64,000 nucleotides of DNA from JAPUEK01 sp963815355 (lineage in GTDB: Bacteria; Pseudomonadota; Alphaproteobacteria; Rhodobacterales; Rhodobacteraceae): positions 434,001 to 498,000 of the forward strand of contig CAWFGJ010000006.1 of the NCBI GenBank assembly GCA_963815355.1, written 5' to 3'. Within the stretch, counting starts at the first letter, position 1; every line of letters begins with the position of its first letter. Positions 1 through 8,606 of this stretch are shown in pieces. A program made the translations under genes and the position numbers. The notes beneath the pieces were generated by a model. The model was not told the DNA's origin. It made no database searches and worked only from the letters and a program-made list of their open reading frames with translations.

Positions 1-2
1 TG

Positions 3-2849
3 CTGGACGAATCCAACGCGCAGTCGGAAATTCTGGTGCTGGAAAGCCCGTTCCTTGCCAACTCGGAATTTGAGGTGGTGGTCAAGCGCTTTGGCGCGCA
101 GGTCGCCTTTATCGACTGCACCTTCCCGCGGGCGGCCGGGCCGGATGCGCTGCGCCAAGGACTGGAACGTATCCGCGCCGAGGCCGAAGATGCCGTGCGT
201 TCAGGTGCCGGGCAGTTGGTGCTGACCGATCAGCATCAGGGGCCCGAAAAGGTCGCCATGCCGATGATCCTTGCCACCAGCGCGGTGCACTCGTGGCTGA
301 CCCGCAAAGGGCTGCGGACCTTCTGCTCGATCAACGTGCGCTCTGCTGAATGCATCGACCCGCATTACTTCGCGGTGCTGATCGGGTCGGGGGCCACCAC
401 GGTCAACGCCTATCTGGCGCAAGACAGCATTGCTGACCGGATCCGCCGCGGGCTGATCGAAGGCACGCTGTTGGACGCGATGCGCCGCTATGGCAACGCG
501 GTGGACGCGGGGCTGCTAAAGATCATGTCCAAGATGGGGATCTCGGTGATCTCGTCCTATCGGGGTGGCCTGAACTTTGAGGCGGTCGGCCTGTCGCGGG
601 CAATGGTCGCGGAATATTTCCCCGGCATGCACAGCCGCATTTCCGGAATCGGCCTGCAAGGCCTGCAGATCAAGGTCGAAGAGGTTCACGCCAAAGGCTG
701 GATGGGCGGCACGGATGTGCTGCCGATTGGCGGCTTTTACAAAGCGCGCCGCTCGGGCGAAAAGCACGCTTGGGAAGCGCAGACGATGCACATGCTGCAA
801 TCGGCCTGTGACCGGGCATCCTATGACCTGTGGAAGCAGTATTCGGCCGCGATGCGGTCCAATCCGCCGATCCACATCCGCGATCTGCTGGACATAAAAT
901 CGCTGGGCAAGCCGGTGCCGATCGAAGAGGTGGAAAGCATCACCTCGATCCGCAAGCGGTTCGTCACCCCGGGGATGAGCCTTGGGGCGCTTGGGCCAGA
1001 GGCGCACAAGACGCTGAACGTCGCCATGAACCGCATCGGGGCGAAATCAGACAGCGGCGAAGGCGGCGAAGATCCGGCGCATTTCCTGCCCGAAGCCAAT
1101 GGCGACAACCCGTCGGCCAAGATCAAGCAGGTGGCCTCGGGGCGCTTTGGCGTGACCGCGGAATATCTGAACGCCTGCGAAGAGCTGGAAATCAAGGTCG
1201 CCCAAGGCGCCAAGCCCGGCGAGGGCGGACAACTTCCGGGGATGAAGGTCACGGCGCTGATCGCGCGCCTGCGCCATTCGACGCCCGGCGTGACGCTGAT
1301 CTCGCCGCCGCCGCACCATGACATCTATTCCATCGAAGACCTCGCACAGCTGATCTATGACCTGAAGCAGATCAACCCGCGCGCCAAGGTGACGGTGAAA
1401 CTGGTGTCTTCGTCCGGGGTCGGCACGATTGCGGCGGGCGTGGCCAAGGCCAAGGCCGATATCATCCTGATCTCGGGCCATAACGGCGGCACCGGGGCCA
1501 GCCCGGGCACCTCGATCAAATACGCGGGCCTGCCGTGGGAAATGGGCCTGACCGAGGCGCATCAGGTTCTGTCGATGAACAACCTGCGCGAACGGGTGAC
1601 CCTGCGCACCGATGGTGGTTTGCGCACGGGCCGCGATGTGGTGATGGCGGCGATGATGGGGGCCGAGGAATTCGGCATCGGCACCGCCGCTCTGATCGCC
1701 ATGGGCTGCATCATGGTGCGCCAGTGCCAGTCCAACACCTGCCCGGTCGGTGTCTGCACCCAGAACCCGGATCTGCGCGCCAAGTTCACCGGCACGGCGG
1801 ACAAGGTGGTCAACCTGATCACCTTCTACGCGCAGGAAGTGCGCGAGATTCTGGCGCAGATCGGCGCGCGGTCTTTGGATGAGATCATCGGCCGCGCCGA
1901 TCTTCTCAGCCAGGTCAGCCGTGGGTCCGCCCATCTGGATGATCTTGACCTGAACCCGCTGCTGATCACCGTCGATGGGTCGCAAAAAATCACCTACGAC
2001 CGCTCCAAGCCGCGCAACGCGGTGCCCGACACGCTGGACGCGGAAATCGTCAAAGACGGCGCGCGGTTCTTTGAAGACGGCGAGAAGATGCAACTGTCCT
2101 ATGCCGTGCGCAACACGCTGCGCACCATCGGCACCCGCGCTTCCAGCCACATCGTCAAGAAATTCGGGATGCGTAACCAGTTGCAGCCCGACCATCTGAC
2201 GGTGAAACTGTCTGGCTCTTGCGGGCAGTCGCTGGGGGCATTTGCCGTCAACGGCCTGAAGCTGGAGGTGCAGGGCGATGCCAATGACTATGTGGGCAAG
2301 GGCCTTTCGGGCGGCACCATCGTGGTGCGCCCGCAAATGAACTCGCCGCTGCGGGCCGAGGAAAACACCATCATCGGCAACACCGTGCTGTATGGGGCGA
2401 CCGATGGCTATCTGTTCGCTGCGGGCCGCGCGGGCGAACGCTTTGCGGTGCGAAACTCGGGCGCCAAGGTGGTGGTTGAGGGCTGCGGGTCCAATGGGTG
2501 CGAATACATGACCGGCGGCGTGGCGGTGATCCTTGGGCGGATCGGCGGCAACTTTGGCGCGGGCATGACCGGGGGCATGGCCTATGTCTACGACCCCAAG
2601 GGCGTAGCCGAAGACTTCATGAACCCGGAAAGCCTTGTGACCTGTGCTGTCAGCCACCCGCATTGGGAGGCGCAACTGAAGGCGCTGGTGGAACGGCACG
2701 CGGCGGAAACCGGGTCGCATCTGGCCCAGCGCATCTTGGCCAACTGGGCCGCCGAGCGGGCGAACTTCCTGCAAATCTGCCCGCAGGAAATGCTGCCCCA
2801 TCTGGCGTATCCCCTGTCGGAAGAAGCTGCGAAAATGCCGGCGGAATAA
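3..2849 (+). CDS. gltB: Glutamate synthase large subunit, 3' part (start outside window)
   Basis: NADPH-dependent glutamate synthase (GOGAT) large chain, which converts glutamine and 2-oxoglutarate to two glutamates in the cytoplasm. The frame is already open at base 3, so the usable start is upstream; about 948 of roughly 1,500 family residues are present. The N-terminal glutaminase domain is missing. Seen are the central domain, the FMN-binding synthase domain (GEGGEDPAHFLPEANGDNPS, then HNGGTGASPGTSIKYAGLPW), the 3Fe-4S cysteine cluster CIMVRQCQSNTCPVGVC, and the C-terminal glycine-rich GXGXG beta-helix domain. A rho-independent terminator follows immediately, so it is the last gene of its transcript, with gltD probably elsewhere. 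Identification is secure. Confidence 0.96.
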   Translation: MDESNAQSEILVLESPFLANSEFEVVVKRFGAQVAFIDCTFPRAAGPDALRQGLERIRAEAEDAVRSGAGQLVLTDQHQGPEKVAMPMILATSAVHSWLTRKGLRTFCSINVRSAECIDPHYFAVLIGSGATTVNAYLAQDSIADRIRRGLIEGTLLDAMRRYGNAVDAGLLKIMSKMGISVISSYRGGLNFEAVGLSRAMVAEYFPGMHSRISGIGLQGLQIKVEEVHAKGWMGGTDVLPIGGFYKARRSGEKHAWEAQTMHMLQSACDRASYDLWKQYSAAMRSNPPIHIRDLLDIKSLGKPVPIEEVESITSIRKRFVTPGMSLGALGPEAHKTLNVAMNRIGAKSDSGEGGEDPAHFLPEANGDNPSAKIKQVASGRFGVTAEYLNACEELEIKVAQGAKPGEGGQLPGMKVTALIARLRHSTPGVTLISPPPHHDIYSIEDLAQLIYDLKQINPRAKVTVKLVSSSGVGTIAAGVAKAKADIILISGHNGGTGASPGTSIKYAGLPWEMGLTEAHQVLSMNNLRERVTLRTDGGLRTGRDVVMAAMMGAEEFGIGTAALIAMGCIMVRQCQSNTCPVGVCTQNPDLRAKFTGTADKVVNLITFYAQEVREILAQIGARSLDEIIGRADLLSQVSRGSAHLDDLDLNPLLITVDGSQKITYDRSKPRNAVPDTLDAEIVKDGARFFEDGEKMQLSYAVRNTLRTIGTRASSHIVKKFGMRNQLQPDHLTVKLSGSCGQSLGAFAVNGLKLEVQGDANDYVGKGLSGGTIVVRPQMNSPLRAEENTIIGNTVLYGATDGYLFAAGRAGERFAVRNSGAKVVVEGCGSNGCEYMTGGVAVILGRIGGNFGAGMTGGMAYVYDPKGVAEDFMNPESLVTCAVSHPHWEAQLKALVERHAAETGSHLAQRILANWAAERANFLQICPQEMLPHLAYPLSEEAAKMPAE

Positions 2850-2853
2850 CGCG

Positions 2854-2877
2854 AAGGCCCCCGCAAGGGGGCCTTTT
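2854..2877 (+). terminator. Rho-independent terminator after gltB
   Basis: A perfect 9-bp stem (AAGGCCCCC / GGGGGCCTT) with a GCAA loop is followed by TT, five bases after the gltB stop codon. Nothing else explains this dyad. Confidence 0.85.
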
Positions 2878-2914
2878 GCGATGCGGGACAGCAAGGGGCA
2901 AATGGGTGCACCGG

Positions 2915-3469
2915 ATGAAAGCCTTGATCATCATCGACATGCAGCAAGACATGCAGGACCGAATCGACGCCGGTCTTGACTGCGTTCACCCCGACGCGCC
3001 CGCGCAGATCATCGCGCTGGCAAAAGCGTTCCGGCAAAACGGCTTGCCTGTCCTGCACGTGCGCCACCACGACGACCATCCGGCCTCGCCCCTGCACAAG
3101 GATGCGCCGGGCTTTGCGCCGCTGCCCTGCGACGCGGCCCTGCCGGAAGAGGCGGTCTTTCTGAAATCCACCTCGTCGGCTTTTGCCTCCACCGATCTTG
3201 CGGCCCATCTGCAACGCAATGGCACGACGGATCTTGTCGTCACCGGGGCGGTCGCCGGGTTCTGCGTTAATTCAACGGTGCGGGCGGGCGCGGACCTTGG
3301 GTTTCGGATGACTGTGGTGCGCGATGCTGTCCTTGGATTCGGCATGCCCCATGCCAATCTGTCGGCCCGCACGATCTTTGACGTGACGATGGCCTATCTG
3401 GAGGCTGATTTTGCCAACGGGGTTTCGACTGCAGCCGTTTTGGCCGAACTGGACGGGCAGTCCGCCTGA
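2915..3469 (+). CDS. Isochorismatase-like cysteine hydrolase
   Basis: A 184-residue protein of the isochorismatase-like hydrolase superfamily. The family triad is visible: Asp in the N-terminal IIIDMQQDM strand, Lys in VFLKSTSSAF, and the nucleophilic Cys in VAGFCVNSTVRAG preceded by the family's typical bulge. I chose the ATG at 2915 because MKALIIIDMQQ is the canonical N-terminus; the frame stays open far upstream, but there it only overlaps gltB antiparallel in meaning. The substrate cannot be read from sequence: nicotinamidases, isochorismatases and biuret or N-carbamoyl amidases share this fold. It stands alone between the gltB terminator and mtgA. Confidence 0.88.
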   Translation: MKALIIIDMQQDMQDRIDAGLDCVHPDAPAQIIALAKAFRQNGLPVLHVRHHDDHPASPLHKDAPGFAPLPCDAALPEEAVFLKSTSSAFASTDLAAHLQRNGTTDLVVTGAVAGFCVNSTVRAGADLGFRMTVVRDAVLGFGMPHANLSARTIFDVTMAYLEADFANGVSTAAVLAELDGQSA

Positions 3470-3516
3470 TGCGGCCCCGCCCTTGACCAAGACCAGCCAT
3501 CGGGCCTAACTGCCGC

Positions 3517-4245
3517 ATGGCCGCGAAACCCAAAAAGAAACCCGCCGCTGAGGCCGCCAAGCGCGAACCATGGCTGCGCCGCACCCGCCGCTGGGTCGGG
3601 CGCGGGCTTGCAGGCGTTGCCGCGTTCTACGGGCTGCTGATCGTGCTGTTCAGCTTTGTTCCGCCGCCGATCAACCTCTACCAGTTGGGCGAAAGCCTGC
3701 GACTGGGCGCGATTTCCAAAGATTGGGTCAGCTGGGACGAGATCGCCCCCGCCATGGGCCGCTCTGCTGTCGCGGCAGAAGATGCCAATTTCTGCCTGCA
3801 CTGGGGTTTTGATATGGCCGCGATCCGGCTGGCGGTGGAAGAGGGCAGCAATCGCGGTGCCTCGACCCTCTCGCAACAGGTGGTCAAGAACGTGTTCCTC
3901 TGGCAGGGGCGCAGTTGGCTGCGCAAAGCGATGGAAGCCGCCATGACCCCGCTGGTGGAACTCATCTGGTCCAAGCAGCGGATTCTAGAGGTTTATCTGA
4001 ACGTCGCCGAATTTTCAGAGGGCGTCTTTGGCGTGCAGGCCGCCGCCCAGCACTACTTTGGCGTCGATGCCCGCGACTTGTCCGACGCGCAGGCCGCGCG
4101 ACTGGCCGCTGTGCTGCCCGACCCAAAGGGCCGCGATGCCGCCAAGCCCTCGGCCTTCGTCAAGAAACGTGCGCGCGCCATTCAATCCGGTGCCGAAACG
4201 ATTGCCGCCGATGGCCGCGCAGCCTGTTTCGACGCGCGCGACTGA
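3517..4245 (+). CDS. mtgA: Monofunctional peptidoglycan transglycosylase MtgA
   Basis: A 242-residue GT51 glycosyltransferase that polymerises lipid II into glycan strands at the inner membrane. A lysine-rich cytoplasmic tail (residues 1-27) precedes one transmembrane helix (about 28-49, GLAGVAAFYGLLIVLFSFV). GT51 motifs follow: AAEDANFCLHWGFD with the catalytic Glu, GASTLSQQVVKNVFLW, and the KQRILEVYLNVAEF segment with the second conserved Glu. There is no transpeptidase domain and the length matches MtgA rather than a bifunctional PBP1. It follows the isochorismatase gene by 47 bp on the same strand and may share its transcript. Confidence 0.95.
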   Translation: MAAKPKKKPAAEAAKREPWLRRTRRWVGRGLAGVAAFYGLLIVLFSFVPPPINLYQLGESLRLGAISKDWVSWDEIAPAMGRSAVAAEDANFCLHWGFDMAAIRLAVEEGSNRGASTLSQQVVKNVFLWQGRSWLRKAMEAAMTPLVELIWSKQRILEVYLNVAEFSEGVFGVQAAAQHYFGVDARDLSDAQAARLAAVLPDPKGRDAAKPSAFVKKRARAIQSGAETIAADGRAACFDARD

Positions 4246-4359
4246 TCTGCGCCCAATCCGGCCCCGATCTGCCTTTCTGCGACGCTTTCCCCGCCTTCCC
4301 GGTTGAATTCCCACCGATTGCGGGGCATGGAGGGGAAGTCCCCAAATAGAAGCAGACCG

Positions 4360-5025
4360 ATGATCCGTCTCTATCATTACCCCTTGTCTCCCTTCTGCCG
4401 GAAAGTGCGCCTGACGCTTGCCGAGAAGAAGCTGGAGGTGGAACTGATCGAAGAGCGGTATTGGGAACCCTCGCCGGATTTCCTGCGACGCAACCCGGCT
4501 GCCAAAGTGCCCGTGCTGCGCATGGACAGCAAAATAATGAGCGAAAGCCAAGCCATCTGCGAATATCTGGAAGAGTCAGTGCCCACGCCCGCGCTGATGC
4601 CCCGCGACCCCGACGCCCGCTTTGAGGTCCGCCGCCTGTGCGCATGGTTTGACGACAAATTCCACAGCGAAGTTACCTCCAAACTGCTGTATGAACGCGT
4701 GAACAAAAAGATCATGGCGCAGGGCAACCCGGATTTAAAGAACGTGAAATCCGGTGCCGGGCGCATCAAGTATCACATCGACTATATGGGCTGGCTGCTG
4801 GACCAGCGGCGCTGGTTGGCGGGCGATGTGATGACACTGGCCGATCTGACGGCTGCGGCACATTTCTCCAGCCTCGACTACATTTCGGACGTGGACTGGC
4901 ACCGCAACGCCAGCGTCAAGGACTGGTACGCCAAGATCAAATCGCGCCCCTCGTTCCGCACGCTCTTGGCTGATCAGGTGCCGGGCTTTCCGCAGCCCGC
5001 CCATTACGCCAATCTGGATTTCTGA
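4360..5025 (+). CDS. Glutathione S-transferase family protein
   Basis: A 221-residue cytosolic GST. The N-terminal thioredoxin-like domain begins MIRLYHYPLSPFCRKVRL, with the SPFC motif supplying the probable Ser/Cys active-site residue; the AAKVPVL cis-proline loop and SESQAICEYLEE glutathione gamma-Glu site are present. The C-terminal all-helical domain runs from about residue 85. I chose the ATG at 4360 because the upstream in-frame ATGs at 4303 and 4327 would add about 19 residues with no family match. The substrate is unknown. A 36-bp gap separates it from queG on the same strand. Confidence 0.9.
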   Translation: MIRLYHYPLSPFCRKVRLTLAEKKLEVELIEERYWEPSPDFLRRNPAAKVPVLRMDSKIMSESQAICEYLEESVPTPALMPRDPDARFEVRRLCAWFDDKFHSEVTSKLLYERVNKKIMAQGNPDLKNVKSGAGRIKYHIDYMGWLLDQRRWLAGDVMTLADLTAAAHFSSLDYISDVDWHRNASVKDWYAKIKSRPSFRTLLADQVPGFPQPAHYANLDF

Positions 5026-5061
5026 ACCGCCTTCCCCGCCGCACAGGATATCGCGCCCCGC

Positions 5062-6114
5062 ATGACCGTTCTTACGCGCAAGGATCTAGAGGCGCGCGCC
5101 CTGGCCGAGGGGTTCTCGGCCCTTGGCATCTGCGCGCCCGACGCCACACCAGATACGGCGGCGCGGCTGGAAACCTATGTCGCCGCTGGGCGGCATGGGC
5201 AGATGGGCTGGATGGCCGAACGGATGGGCTGGCGCGGCTCTGCCGCCGCCCTTTGGCCCCAGGCCCGCTCGATCATCATGTTGGCCGAGGTCTACACCCC
5301 GCAGACCAACCCCCTCGCCGTGCTGGATCACCCCGACCGCGCGGCCATATCCGTCTATGCCCAAGGCAAGGATTACCATGATCTGGTCAAGCGGCGGCTG
5401 AAACGGCTGGGCCGTTGGATGGTCGACAGGACTGGGGCCGAGATCAAAGTCTTTGTCGACACCGCCCCGGTTATGGAAAAGCCGCTGGCCCAAGCGGCGG
5501 GTCTGGGCTGGCAAGGCAAACACACCAACCTGCTGAGCCGCGACTTGGGCAGCTGGTTCTTCCTTGGCGCGATTTTCACCACGCTGGACCTGCCCAAAGA
5601 CGCGGCAGAGATCAGCCATTGCGGCAGCTGCGCGGCCTGCCTCGACATCTGCCCGACCGCTGCCTTTCCCGCCCCCTACCAGTTGGACGCGCGCCGCTGC
5701 ATTTCTTACCTTACGATTGAACACAAAGGCCCGGTTGACCCCGATCTGCGGGCGCTGATGGGCAACCGGATCTACGGCTGCGATGATTGCCTTGCCGTTT
5801 GCCCGTGGAACAAGTTCGCCCAAGCCGCCACCGAGATCGGCTACCAGCCGCGCGTGGGCGCGCCTCAGTTGGCCGAACTGGCCGCGCTGGATGACACCGC
5901 GTTTCGCGCCCGCTTTGCTGGCAGCCCGATCAAACGCATCGGCCGCGACAGGTTCGTGCGTAATGTGCTTTATGCGATCGGCAATTCGGGGCTGGCGGCC
6001 CTTTCCCCTGCCGCCGCCGCGCGGCTGGAGGACGCCGACCCGGTGGTGGCCGAAGCCGCCGCTTGGGCCTTGGCGCGGCTTACTCCGGGCACAGACGGTC
6101 GCGCAGCGCCGTAA
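5062..6114 (+). CDS. queG: Epoxyqueuosine reductase QueG
   Basis: A 350-residue cobalamin- and iron-sulfur-dependent reductase that converts epoxyqueuosine to queuosine at the wobble position of GUN tRNAs in the cytoplasm. Two 4Fe-4S motifs are plain: CGSCAACLDICPTAAF and CDDCLAVCPWNKFA. The N-terminal catalytic domain carries FVDTAPVMEKPLAQAAGLGW, and a short HEAT-like C-terminus follows. Start ATG at 5062 gives the standard N-terminus. Its 3' end overlaps the convergent ohrR gene by 35 bp, so both terminate inside each other. Confidence 0.96.
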   Translation: MTVLTRKDLEARALAEGFSALGICAPDATPDTAARLETYVAAGRHGQMGWMAERMGWRGSAAALWPQARSIIMLAEVYTPQTNPLAVLDHPDRAAISVYAQGKDYHDLVKRRLKRLGRWMVDRTGAEIKVFVDTAPVMEKPLAQAAGLGWQGKHTNLLSRDLGSWFFLGAIFTTLDLPKDAAEISHCGSCAACLDICPTAAFPAPYQLDARRCISYLTIEHKGPVDPDLRALMGNRIYGCDDCLAVCPWNKFAQAATEIGYQPRVGAPQLAELAALDDTAFRARFAGSPIKRIGRDRFVRNVLYAIGNSGLAALSPAAAARLEDADPVVAEAAAWALARLTPGTDGRAAP

Positions 6115-6562
6115 CCTCATCGCGCAAGGCGGTGGCTTCTTGCACGCTCATCCCGGTGCTTTCCAGAAAACACCCCGGCACCGGAGCGGCCTGCTCTGCC
6201 AGCGCCCGGCCCTTGGCGGTCAGCCGCACCGCCACCTGCCGCTCATCCTTGGCAGAGCGCTGACGGCTTAACAGACCCTGCGCCTCCATCCGTTTCAGCA
6301 GCGGCGTCAGTGTGTTGGATTCCAGATGCAGCAACTTGCCGATCTGCCCCACGGTCAACCCCTCCGCCCCCTGCGCCCAAAGCGCGGAAAGTGTCAGATA
6401 TTGCGGATAGGTCAGCCCCAGTTTTTCCAGCAACGGCGCATAGCGGCGCTGCATGGCGTGCGCGGCGGAATAGAGCGCAAAGCACAGCATATCCGGCACG
6501 GGCAAAAGGCCGGGTTCCGGCAAAAGGCGGGACGTGCGCACGCTATCGTCTGAGGAGGGCAT
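6080..6562 (-). CDS. ohrR: MarR-family peroxide sensor OhrR
   Basis: A 160-residue MarR-type winged-helix repressor. The N-terminal PDMLCFALYSAAHAM segment contains the reactive cysteine typical of OhrR, which is oxidised by organic hydroperoxides and releases DNA. The helix-turn-helix and wing are in LTVGQIGKLLHLESNTLTPLLKRMEAQG and the following DERQ wing. Two further cysteines near the C-terminus (PGCFLES and LCPE) allow a 2-Cys OhrR mechanism; this is inference. I chose the ATG at 6562 because it gives the family N-terminal length; the frame upstream would run through ohr. It is divergent from ohr. Confidence 0.93.
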   Translation of the reverse strand: MPSSDDSVRTSRLLPEPGLLPVPDMLCFALYSAAHAMQRRYAPLLEKLGLTYPQYLTLSALWAQGAEGLTVGQIGKLLHLESNTLTPLLKRMEAQGLLSRQRSAKDERQVAVRLTAKGRALAEQAAPVPGCFLESTGMSVQEATALRDEVTALRDRLCPE

Positions 6563-6624
6563 CTTCGGGCCTCTGCAAGGATTGCAGGGCAAGATTAAAT
6601 CGCGTGCGACCGGATAGCAAGGGA

Positions 6625-6682
6625 TTGACAGAGGGCCGAAAACTCCCGTAATATATCGTACACGATTAAATCGGATAGGAGA
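6625..6682 (+). promoter_or_regulatory. ohr promoter, OhrR operator and ribosome binding site
   Basis: A sigma70-like promoter is visible: TTGACA (6625-6630), an 18-bp spacer, and TAATAT (6649-6654). Directly downstream and touching the -10 is the inverted repeat ATCGT-AC-ACGAT (6655-6666), placed where a bound repressor would block RNA polymerase; it is the best candidate for the OhrR operator and could also control divergent ohrR. The ohr Shine-Dalgarno AGGAGA lies at 6677-6682, six bases before the ATG. The operator assignment rests on position and symmetry. Confidence 0.75.
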
Positions 6683-6688
6683 TATATT

Positions 6689-7114
6689 ATGGCAGTCGTC
6701 TATACCGCCAATGCCACCGCTTCGGGCGGCGGCCGCAATGGCAAATCGGCAACCGATGACGGGGCCCTGTCGGTCACCCTCGCTGTGCCAAAGGAAATGG
6801 GCGGCACGGGCGAAGGCAACAACCCTGAACAGTTGTTCGCCGTGGGCTATGCCGGGTGCTATCTGGGTGCGATGCGCTTTGTCGCTGGCGCGGAAAAGCT
6901 GGGCACCGTCCCGGCAGACGCCTCGGTCACCGCCAGCGTTGGCATCGGTGGCCGCCCCGAAGGCGGCTTTGGCCTGACCGTCAGCCTGCACGTCCGCATG
7001 CCCGGCCTTGACTGCGCCGTTGCCGAAAAAATCGCCGAACGCGGCCATTTCATCTGCCCTTACTCGCACGCCACACGCGGCGGCCTCGACGTCACCACGA
7101 CGGTCGAAGTCTGA
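6689..7114 (+). CDS. ohr: Organic hydroperoxide resistance peroxidase Ohr
   Basis: A 141-residue OsmC/Ohr-family thiol peroxidase that reduces fatty-acid and other organic hydroperoxides in the cytoplasm, normally with lipoylated proteins as reductant. Both redox cysteines are present in their motifs: VGYAGCYLGAMRFVA and HFICPYSHATRGGLDV. The length is standard for Ohr (about 140). It is divergent from ohrR with a 126-bp regulatory region that carries a consensus promoter and a dyad, so induction by organic peroxides through OhrR is expected. Confidence 0.97.
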   Translation: MAVVYTANATASGGGRNGKSATDDGALSVTLAVPKEMGGTGEGNNPEQLFAVGYAGCYLGAMRFVAGAEKLGTVPADASVTASVGIGGRPEGGFGLTVSLHVRMPGLDCAVAEKIAERGHFICPYSHATRGGLDVTTTVEV

Positions 7115-7266
7115 TCAAACCGGCGGGGCGCCCCAGCGGTGCTCCGCCGCTTTCCCGGCCATTGCCACCGTGCTTTCGGCGGAAACTCGCGCCCCCACGG
7201 GACGGAAAGTTAGGCAATCACGCGATTCTGCCGTAGCCTGATCCCAGGACAACGCAGGAGGCTGAT

Positions 7267-7452
7267 ATGTCGAAACATCTCGCAGACCACAGAAAGTCCT
7301 CAACTGGGGCCCGACTGGCGCAATTCATGCGTCTGGCGCGTGATCGGTCCGAATCGGCTTGGCGCGGCCTTTGGCAGCGCACCCCCACCCGGGGCGAGCA
7401 CAACCGCCGCACCGTAGAATATATCCGGATTGAGCGCGGCCGCAAAACCTGA
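7267..7452 (+). CDS. Small basic hypothetical protein (61 aa)
   Basis: I do not recognise this 61-residue ORF. It is supported by a full AGGAGG Shine-Dalgarno (7256-7261), five bases before the ATG, which is stronger than for most genes here. The product is very basic (about 13 Arg/Lys), has no signal peptide or membrane segment, and ends RIERGRKT. Nearest neighbours are ohr upstream and convergent ilvE downstream. No function is proposed. The ribosome binding site is the main argument that it is translated. Confidence 0.5.
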   Translation: MSKHLADHRKSSTGARLAQFMRLARDRSESAWRGLWQRTPTRGEHNRRTVEYIRIERGRKT

Positions 7453-7507
7453 CCGCACCGCCAAACCCGGCGGGGATGCTCTGCACCGCAAGCCCATTTT
7501 CTGTCTC

Positions 7508-7537
7508 TAAATATCCCCGCCGGAGGCTCCGCGGCCC
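7508..7537. repeat. Intergenic AAATATCCCCGCCGGAGGC repeat, copy 1
   Basis: Shares AAATA-Y-CCCGCCGGAGGCTCC and a following CGCGGCCC with a second copy at 14478-14510. It lies in the gap between two convergent genes. Confidence 0.6.
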
Positions 7538-7600
7538 GCGCCCACCAACCCCGTCTCAAGGTTGGCGTCGGGTGCGTGCCCGCACGCACCCTGCCACATC

Positions 7601-8467
7601 TCAGGCGCGCACCAGCGCCTCATAGGCAAGCGCCACCTTCTTGGTCAGATCCCCGACCTCGAAATGATAGTCCCCGATCTGCCCCACGGGCGTGACTTCG
7701 GCAGCTGTGCCCGTCAGCCAGCATTGCTCAAACCCGGCCAACTCTTCGGGCAGAATATGCCGCTCATGCACCTTGATCTGCATGTCGCGAAGCATACCGA
7801 TCACGGTTTGCCGCGTGATGCCGTTCAGGAATGCGTCAGCCAACGGCGTGTGCACCTCGCCATCCTTGACGAAAAAGATATTCGCGCCGGTCGCTTCGGC
7901 CACATAGCCGCGGTAGTCGTACATCATGGCGTCGGAACAACCCTTGGCCATCGCTGCATGCTTGGACATCGTGCAGATCATATACAGACCCGAGGCTTTG
8001 GCCGCCGAGGGGATCGTTTCGGGCGAGGGGCGCTTCCACTTGGAAATGTCCAGCTTGGCTCCCTTGAACTTGGCGTCGCCGTAATAGGCACCCCATGTCC
8101 AGCACGCCACCGCCAGCCGCACCGGGTTGCCCAGCGAGGCCACGCCCATCTCTTCACCCGCTCCGCGAAAGGCCAGCGCGCGCACATAGGCATCCGTCAG
8201 CCCGTTGGCCTTCAGAACCGCCTCTTTGGCCGCGTTGATCTCTTCGACCGAATAGGGGATCGGCATATCCAGCAATTCGCCCGACTTGCGCAGCCGCTCG
8301 GAATGCTCGCTCGACTTGAAAATCTTGCCGTTATAGCAGCGCTCGCCTTCGAACACGGACGAGGCATAGTGCAGCGCATGTGTCAGGATATGCACCTTGG
8401 CATCGCGCCATTCTACAAGCTTGCCATCCATCCAGATGAAACCGTCCCGATCGTCATATCCAGCCAT
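7601..8467 (-). CDS. ilvE: Branched-chain amino acid aminotransferase
   Basis: A 288-residue class IV PLP-dependent aminotransferase that interconverts Val, Leu and Ile with their 2-oxo acids in the cytoplasm. Family segments seen are HALHYASSVFEGERCY near the N-terminus, IPSAAKASGLYMI containing the likely PLP lysine, DYRGYVAEATGANIFFV, and the C-terminal GTAAEVTPVGQIGD phosphate-binding loop. The start at 8467 is decided by GGAGGGTG ending five bases upstream; the earlier in-frame ATG at 8479 overlaps this Shine-Dalgarno. It is divergent from petP. Confidence 0.94.
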   Translation of the reverse strand: MAGYDDRDGFIWMDGKLVEWRDAKVHILTHALHYASSVFEGERCYNGKIFKSSEHSERLRKSGELLDMPIPYSVEEINAAKEAVLKANGLTDAYVRALAFRGAGEEMGVASLGNPVRLAVACWTWGAYYGDAKFKGAKLDISKWKRPSPETIPSAAKASGLYMICTMSKHAAMAKGCSDAMMYDYRGYVAEATGANIFFVKDGEVHTPLADAFLNGITRQTVIGMLRDMQIKVHERHILPEELAGFEQCWLTGTAAEVTPVGQIGDYHFEVGDLTKKVALAYEALVRA

Positions 8468-8606
8468 ATCACCCTCCATTATTCCGAAAGTTGCGCGCGA
8501 TGGGTCCGCTTCGGACATAATCTTGCGCTAAATCGGCATCGGGCTACTGGTTACGACTTGGAATGTCAACAAGGCTGACGTAAATTCCCCCGAAGGGAGG
8601 AGCATC

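Noticed and set aside
1047..2894. A 615-codon minus-strand frame opposite gltB
   Set aside because: gltB has all family motifs, so this is a shadow frame.
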